A stretch of DNA of 64,000 nt from Aspidapion aeneum (Eukaryota > Arthropoda > Insecta > Coleoptera > Brentidae): assembly GCA_963576565.1 (NCBI GenBank), contig OY755046.1:74017719-74081718 (forward strand), written 5' to 3'. Of this stretch, positions 45,786 to 57,700 are shown piece after piece. Numbering within the stretch: position 1 is the first letter of the stretch; the number at the start of each line of letters is the position of its first letter. The notes beneath the pieces are model-generated. The model searched no databases, was not told where the DNA came from, and was given only the letters and a program-made list of their open reading frames with translations. A program made the position numbers and the translations under genes.

Positions 45786-48700
45786 TCAGATTTTGAGCGC
45801 ATCCATTTTGGCGGCTACTTCATCAGGGTTAGTCAATGGCAAGGGGGCGTCGCCTGCTCCGATTTCGGGAGGCGGGGGACACCGTGCTCTTACCTGTTTG
45901 CTTCGTTGGGGTTTCCGCATGGGGGGACTGAACACCGCTTGAGGTGGAGGTACCTGTGATGGGTGGGAGGCAAGATGAAAGGACATATTTCTTTGGTGTT
46001 GGATGCGTTTATCCAACGGACTGTAGGGGGCGGGAGGCCGAGGCGGCGGAGTCCTCCGTTGGTTGATCTCCTCAGTACTGCCAGTCGCTGCAAAGTTACT
46101 GTTCACCACAGATCTTTCAGGGAACTGTTGAAAGTTCCTTCGAAATCTGAAGCGATTTGCAGGACCGTTGTTATGATATCTGGGAGAAAAAGCTCCGTTG
46201 TACTGGACAAATCCGTTCATAACGGGTGGCGGACGATTGTGAGGAGACGAAGACTGATGAGGTCTCGGCCTTCTGCCCCCCTGCATAGATGCAAAGTCTC
46301 TCTCCTGTTGTTTATCTAAGTGCAACACCGACACGACTGGTGTGGCGCTATTGCGCTCCGGCGGTGGTGATTGGGGCGCGATTGGTACTGGTGGTGCTTG
46401 CGAGAGAGGTGGGGCTGCCAATGGGGGCACCTCGGTAGTCCGATCCTCAGAGATAACTGTGTCCTGACCAATAAATGAATATGTTGTAACAAATTATAAA
46501 TTCTGACAATATTTTTTTTGCTATAAAGTACTTTAAAACCAAAGGAAAATGATATAACAATCCGCTCTTCTTTAGGTGAACGACACACAAGCCAAGTTCC
46601 CTTTTTATGATTTTTTCTGCTTTGATAAAAATACATTGTACAGCGTGTCCCATTTTCGATGGGATTAAATGGGAAACTCGGTTATTATTAAAGATATCGA
46701 TTTTCTGATTGCACCTTACGTGCTCTTTTTTGGAGTCCTTAAAAATGGTGTAATCAGATTTTTGCTATACCCCGTGGTTTCGCTAATACAGGGAGTTTTT
46801 GAAAAAATTGCATTTTAATTAATTCCTTGTATCTCGCTTATTTTGCAAGATATTTATATTCTGTAAAAACCTTTCTATGGCAACTTTTTTAGAGCAAAAT
46901 AAAGACGTTGTCAATTTTTTAAAATATTGTTTAGTTTTTGAGATATGGTATTTATCATAAAAAAATTAAATACGGACCTGTATTTTTTTTATTACTACTT
47001 TGATTAGTTCCATGATTTTATTATCTTAAAATGATAAAACTTTAATATTTTTTTCATTTAAGGTTAAAAAAAACTATTTAATATTTGAAAAAAAAAATTA
47101 TAGTCCAAACCTGGAAATTTCCAACGTAATTATAAATTAAAAATTGCAAGACACACTAGTTGAACGATTTTTAGTTTATATGTTTTGAAATGATAATTAA
47201 AAGATTTATAAATAAAGTAAAAAACGTTAAAAAGTTACAAAAATAATATCATACTAATTATTTGATGGTAGCACAGCAGGTCGTGAAATTTACAAAACAA
47301 AAGCGTGGAATTAACATTGTCATTTTAATTGTCATTTTTGTGAATGGCTTACAATTATTTTAAACTGGTTAGAAATCGACCATATCCAGATTTTGAAAAA
47401 TGTGATATGTTTGACTGCTTCATTCAAGCAACAAACCAATATTTAAATGGCAGAAATATTTTTATGCAAAATGCGTTAAGAAAAATTACTCAAAAATGCC
47501 AACAATGTCTTACACATAATGGTAATCAGAAAAATTAGTTATTTTTTATAATTTGTTTTTTTTTTATTTTTCGTAGACTTTGTTTTAAATAAATCTGTAA
47601 ATTAACGTAAAACCATTTTAATATGAAAGTATCAAAACAGTTAAACTAAAAATTGTTTATCTAGCAATTTTTAATTTATATTTATGTTGAAAATATCCAG
47701 GTTCGGACTATTTTTTTTTTAAATATTAAATATTGTTTTTTACTTTAAAACAAAATTTTTTAAAATTTTTAATATTTTATGATAATACTAGCATGAAACC
47801 AATCAAAATAGTAATAAAAAAAATCCAGGTCCGTATTTAATTTTTTTATGATAAATACCATATCTCAAAAACTAAACAATATTTTAAAAAGTTGACGTCA
47901 TTATTTTCTTCTAAAAAAGTTGCCATGAAAAGGTTTTTACAGAATAAAAATATCTCGCAAAATAAGCGAGATACAAGGGATTATTAAAAATACAATTTTT
48001 TCAAAAACTCCCTGTATTAGCGAAACTACGGGGTATAGCAAAAATCTGATTACGCCATTTTTAAAGGCTCAAAAAAAGAGCACGGTAAGGTGCAATCAGA
48101 AAATCAATATCTTTAATAATAACCGAGTTTCCCATTTAATCCCATCGAAAATGGGACACGCTGTACATACAACACTTTTTCTGTACGATTTTGCTCCTAA
48201 CGTTTTTGCACCCATATCTCTGGCTAATATTCAGTTAACAAAATATACTTTATTCTTTGTTTGAAACTCGTAGACAATGATTGTGTAGAAATAAAATTTC
48301 GGACTTCCATTGTCTTTATTTATTTTAAACTTGATGTTTCAGCTAGTAAGTATCTCTAACAGTTTTCAAATGTAAACTAAATAATTCAGTCCATAGGCTA
48401 CTACTTATACTACTTAGTGTGCAGTCAGGTGTATCTTAAGATGCTTGTTTTCCTTAAGGAGCTTAACTTCTTTATTCTGCATTATAAACTGTCGTTTTTG
48501 CCAATGCGACTCCTGATGCAAAACTTTAGCTTCTGACCACTGAATCCTGTGATCATTTGACCATGCGTGATCCGTCAAACCGGATTTTTCAATATTCCTT
48601 AATTAATGAATTGTAGATTTCTCCAGGGTGAAGTCCTTGAACCATTGTTAAAGGAGAAGAAACAAAAAGTCCTGCTTACTTCACAAATATTTTATTGTCT

Positions 48701-51700
48701 AACCACTCGCAGAAGTCCCCAAATGATAAAAGATCCGCTTTTGGCATGCATTTAAGGGAAACGGGACATTCTTTTAATATAGAGAATAATTTTAGAATGT
48801 TACAATTTTTTGGAAAATTTTGAGATTGCTAAACTCGAAATTGATCAATCGTCAGTTAGTTTAAATGAAACCACTACTAACGCCCACTTTAAAGAGGTAG
48901 CTAAAGTTTTAAACAATTTCAAATAAGATTTCATTGTCTGCTTTTATTTATTGATTTTGTCAATTTTAAATTGTTTCTGTTCATTTATTACATTATTAGC
49001 TCACACATGTACTATACTATAGTAGTGTGAGCTATGGTGATCCTAATTTTTTCGAGAAAAAAAAAGTTGCTCCGATTTCAAAAATTTTTATATATCTTTG
49101 CGTTTCAGATGATTTTGAAACTTTTTTGTCGCGCCGTCTGTATGTCTGTCTGTAACGACCAACGCGCATAACTCAAAAACCGCTTGGCCGATTTTAATGA
49201 AATTTGGTACCTAGGCTGGGTCTTGGGTCGAGATGGTCCCATTTAAAAATGAACAAAATCCACCGAACACAAGCCAAATAAAAGGGTGGGGAAAGATTTC
49301 AAAAATATGGCGTGTGTGATATCAAACGAAAGGTAATTGAGTATGGAGTTAAACAAAATACATTTTAGTTTTTTTTTCTTCAAGAAGGGTGGGGGTAGAT
49401 TTCAAAAATTAGAGTTTACGTAAAAATATGGCGTGTGTGATATCAAACGAAAGGTAATTGAGTCCGGAGTTAAACAAAATACATTTTAGTTTTTAATTTT
49501 TTTAGGGGTGGGGGTAGATTTCAAAAATTTGAGTTTAAGTCAAAACATGGCTTGTGTGGTATCAATTAAAAGGTAATTTAGTCTCGAGTTGAATAAGATA
49601 TGTTTCAGGTTTTAATTTTATTATCTCGCACGTACACTATAACTATAGTACCTAGTGTGAGCTTAGGGGCCCATATATTGGCAGAGTATTTATTTTATGT
49701 TAGATGTCGCTTTGTACCTGTTTCGGATTAGGGTCACTACATCCTGGAAGCCTGGCGTCTAAGAAGACACTACGTCTTCGTGATGCAGTGACCCTAGTTT
49801 CGGATATCTGGGTTTTGTTTATATTATTTATTATTTTAACCTATATCTTCTTTGTCAATTAATTGTATTTTGTAAAAATTACGTGTTTATGTCTGTTTGA
49901 CTGATTTTTAATCTGTATGTTGTTTTAGACTATTTTAAATGTTTTTTAATTTTTTATTTTTGTGTGTTCCAGTTTTTCATTTGTTTTAAAGATGATTCTT
50001 AACTGTCTGTAAGTATTTTTTAGCATATTTTTTTAAAAAATAATTATATTTTTTCATTATTCTTACAGACCAGACCACTTGATAATGGTTTTTAAAAAAA
50101 CCGAAACGCGTCGTGGTTAGACAATAAAATATTTGTGAAGTAAGCAGGACTTTTCGTTTCTTCTCCTTTAACAATGATCCCTTAATTGGGTACTGTTTAG
50201 ATGTTCATTTACTCTAAGAAGAGGGCGTTTCGTTTCACCTACAATGATTTACCACACTCAAACGGGATTTGGTAAATACATTCCTTATTATTTGAAGGCA
50301 TTTCTGGTTTTGTTTTAGTTACAATACTCCTTATCGTATTTCCCGATGAAAATACTGTTTCTATATTATAGTGTCTTGAACATATGGAATGTTAATAACA
50401 CCTAACAGATTATTATTTTGAGAATTTGCTACATATGGCTTGTTTTTAATTTTAGAGATCGTTGAGCTTATTAATGTCTCTGTTGTAAGTCCTTTTTAAT
50501 GTTGTTAATTCTTCATTATTACTACAAATATTTACGGCTCTTAAATACAAACTTCTTATAACTCCTTGTTTTGTAGCAACAGAATAATTAGACTTAAAAT
50601 TTAGGTACTGTCCCGTGTGTGTAGGTTTCTTATATACAGTGGTTTGAATGTTTCTGTCTAATCGTTTGACAGGAACATCCAAAAAAGGTAAGGCCGAATC
50701 TTTTTCAATTTCATTGTGCATTTGATTGTTGGCCGAATACCGTTCAGAAAGGAAAAAAGCGTCTTAAGAATAAAAAAGGGGCGTGCCGTCACACATGACT
50801 TCACACCAAGTAGTACAGTGGCGAATCCAGGGGGGGGGGGGCACTAGTGGCACTGGCCCCGCCCCCGAGAATTTTTTCAATATACAAAAAATGAGTAAAA
50901 AGTAAGGTTTTTGCTAATAAAAATTCAAAATTTTTGCTTGCGGCGCATTAAAGTGTCTATTGGATATTGAACTTTTAAGTTCTGACTAACATGGGCGCAC
51001 CAAGGGGGGGCCCCGGGGCCCGGGCCCCCCCAAGCCTTAGATTTTTGTACATATTTTCGACATATTTCAGAAAAAAAACACAAAAAATAGCTTAATATTC
51101 GACATCATGAGGCTTCGCCCCCCCCCCCAAGGGGCCTCGGGCCCCCACAAGACATATTCCTGGGTGCGCCACTGTGACTAATTTAATAAAATGCTGCTTA
51201 AAAAAATATATACCGTTTTCTACCAAGATAGAATGTCACCTAAAGTGCCCCCCCCCCCAAGAAGCACCTCTAGATCCGCCCTTGAAGTAGTATAAGTAGT
51301 AGCATATACACTAGATTGTTTAGTTTAGACTTGAAAACGGTTAGAGATACTTACTAACCGAAACGTGGTGTTTAAAATAAATAAAGACAATGGAAGTCCG
51401 AAATGCTTTATTGTTATAATTTCATCATACTTTAATAAGTCGGTTTTTGACATTGAACTGTTATACCATTTTCCTAAGTGATTTTTCTACAATTTTTTGT
51501 TTGCACTTTATTATAACCTGTGGGTTCAGATCAAGACTCATTTAAAAACAAAATTAAGATGTCTATCCAATTTTTCAGGCTTAAAGAGAGTGTCCGCTTA
51601 AAGGGAGTGTCCGCTTAAAGGGAGTGTCCGCTTAAAGGGAGTGTCCGCTTAAAGGGAGTGTCCGCCTAAAGGGAGTGTCCGGTTAAAGGGAGTGTCCGGT

Positions 51701-54700
51701 TAAAGGGAGTGTCCGGTTAAAGGGAGTGTCCGGTTAAAGGGAGTGTCCTACTAAAGGGAGTGTCCGCCTAAAGGGAGTGTCCGCTTAAGGGAAGTGTCCG
51801 CTTAAAGGGAGTGTCCGCCTAAAGGGAGTGTCCGTTTAAAGGGAGTGTCCGATTAAAGGGAGTGTCCGGTTAAAGGGAGTGTCCGCCTAAAGGGAGTGTC
51901 CAACTAAAGGGAGTGTCCGCTTAAAGGGAGTGTCCGGTTAAAGGGAGTGTCCGGTTAAAGGGAGTGTCCGCTTAAAGGGAGTGTCCGCTTAAAGGGAATG
52001 TCCGGTTAAAGGAAGTGTCCGGTTAAAGGGAGTGTCCGGTTAAAGGGAGTGTCCAACTAAAGGGAGTGTCCGGTTAAAGGGAGTGTCCGCCTAAAGGGAG
52101 TGTCCGATTAAAGGGAGTGTCCCCTTAAAGGAAGTGTCCGCTTAATAGAGGTGTCCGCAAGGAGAGGTGTCACTGTATGCAGTTGCTTACCTCTGCGTAC
52201 TGGGCCAAGTGAGGTCCTAAATCAAAAGAAGCTTCTGTAGCGGCATAAATGGCCGAGCCAGTTGGGTCAAGTGTCCCTCCTGTATGGAATACTTGCATTG
52301 TGGGGTTGTAAAACAAAGCTTCGGTGGGGCCCGAGGGCCCGGTGGCGTAGGCGGCTGTGGAATAGCATGGTCCCTGCGACGCGTTGTTATTGTTGGGTGT
52401 GCACAGACTTGGACCAAAATTGGGGGGGGCGCCGCCTGGAACCCCTCCCGTGCCTGGGTAGACGGCGTAGTCAAACTGAAAATAAAAATTAATTTAAAAC
52501 TTTTTAGCCCAACGAGATAAAGAATTCTATATTGCTTGCCTGTGTAACAAACATACAAACAATAAATTAAAAATGTGAGTTAGTGTGCTCAACACATTCC
52601 AAATAAACAAGAAAATAACCTACAAAATACTATAATTTTATAATAATTTGCAAAAATAATAATACTTCCTAAACCTAAGATGATCATTGATCTGTAATCA
52701 AAGGCTTGGACATATTAAAACACTTTGAAATTCAATCATTCATAAAGTCAAGATTCTCCTAAGGAACATTCACAAATGAAGTAACACAATAAAATAAGTA
52801 AAAACATTTTTTTTACATTAAACCATATATAAACAGAAATCTGCCAAATTTTTTTTGTGTAATCCTTTACCAAAATCGTTTAACTTTTATTTTTAACTTT
52901 TTAGTCTTAATCAAACAGAAATAAAATGCAGGATCTATAATTATTGCTTGCGCACTTTTAACCATTATTAGAAGGTTTCCTTACTGTCAATTTTGTACAA
53001 TACCTCTTTACACACCTCAAACAACCCCTACCCTTGTTTCTTTTTCATAAAATTCTCATGTTCGTACCTATTTTGATCACAAAGTTATGATTTTACCCCC
53101 TTTACACCCCTTAGCACCCCATTTACATCCCTCACAACCCTTCTTTACACCTCCCACCCACCCCTGCTTCCAATTTTTGCTTATAAAATGGTATTGTCAC
53201 CAGATCAAAACATAAATCCGAAAACTGCATATTCGTATCTGTTTTGGTTTCAAAGTTCTGAATTTTCCCCCCTTTACACCCCTCCCCTTTTTTCCGATTT
53301 TGTCTTTCATAACATTATATTGTCATCACATAAATCTGCAAACCGCATGTTCATATCTGTTTTGATCACAAAGTTATGAATTTATTCCTTTTAAACCTCT
53401 TACCACCCCCCTTTACACCGCCCACCCCTACCTACGTTTTTTGTTAATAAAATTGTTTTGTCACCAGATCAAAACATAAATCTGAAAACCGCATATTCGT
53501 ATCTGTTTTGGTTCCAAAGTTCTGAATTTCCCTCCTTTACACCTCCCACCCACCCCCTTACTTCTGATATTTTTTCATAAAATTGTTTTGTCATCACAAG
53601 AAATCATAAATCTGAAAACTGCATGTTTGTATCTGTTTTGATCACAAGGCTATGCATTTCTTTACACACCCTCACTGTCCCCCTTTAAACCTCCCAACCA
53701 CCCCCTACCACCAATTTTTGTTCATATAAAATTGTACTTTTACCTGATCAAAACGTTTTGGTTCGAAAGTTCCGAATTTCCCCCCTTTATAACCCTTATT
53801 TCCGATTTTCTTTTCATAAAATTGTATTGTCATCGCACGAAATTATAAATCTAAAAACCGCTAATTCGCATATCTGTTTAGGTTCCAAAGTTATAAACTT
53901 ACTCCCTTTACATCCTCCAAATTTTTTCATAATATTATATTATCATCAGATTAACTCATAAATCTGAAAACTGCATGTTCATATCTGTTTTGATCACAAA
54001 TTTATGAATTTACCACCTTTATACTCCTTACCACCCCCTTTACACCTCTCACCCACCCCCTACCACCGATTTCTGTTCATAAATTTGTATTGTCACCAGA
54101 ACAAAACACAAATCTGAAAACTCTATGTTCGTATCTATTTTGGTTCCAAAGTTATGAATTTAAACCCATTAAACCCCTTTACAGCCCTCAACCACCCCCT
54201 ACCCCCCAAATTTTTTCATAAAATTGTTTTGTCATCGGACCTACATTACTGTGCCTAATTTCATTAAAAACGGTTCACGAGAAGTGTGTGAATAACAAGA
54301 TTTGAAAGAGACAGTCAGACTCTGTCTAGATCTTTTAACATTAAACCAGTTCTAAGGTCAAGTAAATAAAATTGTTTACAAATTCAGGATTTTTAACCTT
54401 CCTAATGCATTTTCAAGAAAAAACACATTTAACCCTTATAACACATTTTCAAGAAAAAAAAAACATTAAGGATAATTAATGCAAGGCTATAAAAAAAACT
54501 TCATTACACAAATTGTTCAAAAAATCAACCTAAAAACAAGGTGCCAATCAGAAATCATGCAGCAACAAAATAAAACAAAGACATCTATGTAAAAAATGGC
54601 AAAAAAGAACTCATACTGTAAACTATAAACACAAAAAAAGTGGTAGTCTCTATAGATAACCTGGTGGCGTTGAGTGCACCGTCTGCAGTAGGTGCTCATC

Positions 54701-57700
54701 AGTACTGCAGCCCGGCGTCCAGCAGCACATAGGCTGCTGCAGGCTGGTGAGCGGCCGTAGGGTGGTGAGCTGCAGGGTGGTACAAGCCTGCTGCCGCAGC
54801 AGCTGCTGCCATTTCGGCGGCCATATGTTGATAGTTGTTGGACTGCATGTGGACAACAGGGACAACAAAACACAGAGATAGTTTCAAAAAGTGTGCTGTG
54901 GTTAATTTATTAAACATTTATTTATCACAAATATATTTGGGTCATTATCAGAATATCAAAAAAAAGGATTGAACCTTTCAATTTTTGGCTTTTTGCCAGC
55001 CAAACTTCTTTATGTTCAATTTAGCACTGTGCCTAAGAGTCATTTGCAGCCGTAATAGCCAAGTTTAGAAAAACATTTTCAAACTAGTAAGAACCTTTTA
55101 CTTTGAAATTTGTATTGGAGAACTTGGCTTTACTTTTATCTCAATTCTTTTTACAGAATATCACTTTTGTGTACTTGGTTCGGTTGGTTTGTCTCTTTTT
55201 TAAAGGATTTGAATAATATTTAAGTTTTAAAGTAGTAAAATATGCAGAATATTGTTCAAAACTTTTGCAATGTCTTATTAAAAATTTTGAGGTTTCTTTT
55301 ATATTTTCCTATGGTTTTATCATAGTTCCTATTAGACTTCTAAAGCTCAGCTCTCTAGTGTTCTTGGAAGTAGGCAATGATAATTTTACATAACTTTACA
55401 TTTATAGGGGAGGAAAATAAATTAAAATGTTGGTATTTTTTATTTTTTTTTTCTATAGTTTTATCATAGTTCCTATCATCCTTCCAAAGCTCAGCTCTCT
55501 AGTGTTTCTGGAAGTGGGCAATGTTACTTTTACATAACTTTACATTCATAGGGGAAAGAAGCAAATTAAAATTTTGGGGTTTTTAAATTTTTTTCTATAG
55601 TTTTATCATAGTTCCTATCATCCTTCCAAAGCTCAGCTCTCTAGCTGGAAGTGGGCAATGTTACTTTTACATAACTTTACATTTATAGGGAAGGAAAATA
55701 AATTACAATGTTGGTGTTTTTTAATTTTTTTTCTATAGTTTTATCATAGTTCCTATTAGACTTCTAAAGCTCAGCTCTCTAGTGTTCTTGGAAGTAGGCA
55801 ATGATAATTTTACATAACTTTACATTTATAGGGGAGGAAAATAAATTAAAATGTTGGTATTTTTTATTTTTTTTTCTATAGTTTTATCATAGTTCCTATC
55901 ATCCTTCCAAAGCTCAGCTCTCTAGTGTTTCTGGAAGTGGGCAATGTTACTTTTACATAACTTTACATTCATAGGGGAAAGAAGCAAATTAAAATTTTGG
56001 GGTTTTTAAATTTTTTTCTATAGTTTTATCATAGTTCCTATCATCCTTCCAAAGCTCAGCTCTCTAGCGTTTCTGAAAGTGGGCAATGTTACTTTTACAT
56101 AACTTTACATTTATAGGGAAGGAAAATAAATTAAAATGTTGGTGTTTTTAAATTTTTTCCTATAGTTTTATCATATTTTCTATCAGTCTGCCGAAGCTCA
56201 GCTTTCTGGCGCCTCTGGAAGTGAGCAATGTTACTTTTACATAACTTTACATGTATGCGGGAACGGAGTGAATTAGAATTTTGGGGTTTTTTGATTTTTT
56301 CCAAGGGTCACAATTTCTATCAGTGTGCCAAATTTCAGCTTTGTAGCATGTCTGGAAGTACAGTAGAATTTTGATGATCTATACATGAGTGAGTAGATAA
56401 GTGAGTGAGTGGCCATTTTGACGTTTTTTGAAATTTTGTAACTACTTTACTACTTTATGAAAGTCCATGAAACTTGGAGGGATTGCTAACTCTACATCTA
56501 CAACTGTGCAAAGTTTGAGTTTCATAGCTCATTCTGAAGTAGAGTTTTAGATAGATCAAATATGGGCTGAAATGTTTCAAGAAAAGATGGTACAGCAGTT
56601 TCCGCGCGAACTTCCATACTATAATAATAATTTTTTGAACATTAACTCCTCTAATTGATCATTTTAAAATTAGATTTATTCTTGAGTTTTAGACTTTCTG
56701 TAAATTGTAGTATCTTTTTTGTTTAATGTAACTTTAACAATATTTGTAATTTTATAAAGAAAAAACCCAATAATTTTGATGTTTTTTTTTGTATTTTATT
56801 TTAAAAATTAAAATAAAATGGAGTGGTAAATATGAAACATTTTATGACTCTTTAATCATTCATATTTATTTTTTCAAAATTTTAACTAATAATTGCAAAA
56901 AAAACATTTAATTTGTCTGATATTCAGATAATGACCCATTTGTTTTAGGAGGTATTTTTAATAAACATTTATTTTTAGTTGTTTGCAGCAAAGGGTATAA
57001 AAAAACAAAGCACTTACCGGCATGGCCATAGCAGGATACTGTTGAGGCATGTAGATTGGTTGATGAAACATCATAGAAGGATAAGCAGTAGCTTGAGGAT
57101 GAGCAGCTTGAGCAGGATAAACTGTTGGACCTACAAAAAACAAAAGAAATAAGAGCAATTTCAAATTTTGAGCTCTAAGACGATAAAAACTGAAAAATTA
57201 AAACACCAAACCAAAAATTTATTCATTAACTCAAAAAAATCCCTTTCATATTTAGTTTACAATCACACCAACCTTGATAAACTTGCTGAGACTGTGACTG
57301 TGCATGTTGTTGCTCTTGAGCCCCAGCAGCGATGTGGGCCTGTGCCTGAGTAGGGGGCGGAGGAGGAGGAACATAGTAAGCTTGGAAATATGGGCCAGTG
57401 GCTGGTGGAAAAAATATTGGAGGTGGTGGGGCAGGTGCAGGTGAAGCCCCAGGTCCTGGTGGACATCCATCAAACACAGGAGGTGGAGCTCTGACTCCAA
57501 AAGGCTGCTTTTTAATTGCTGGGGCAATGTTAAGCTTGCGTTCTTTTAATATTATGTTGTCTGAATCTCTAAGGGGTCTTCTAGCATCATCTTCATTTTC
57601 AAAAGTTATAAACCCATAGCCTTTGGACACTCCTGCCCTATCTTGGATGATTTTTGCTGCCTTAACTGTCCCATACATGCTAAATAATTGCATAAGATCA

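Noticed and set aside
49727..49794. TAGGGTCACTACATC / GATGCAGTGACCCTA inverted pair as an RNA gene
   Set aside because: A short stem with a 38-base loop in transposon debris; no tRNA or snRNA boxes.
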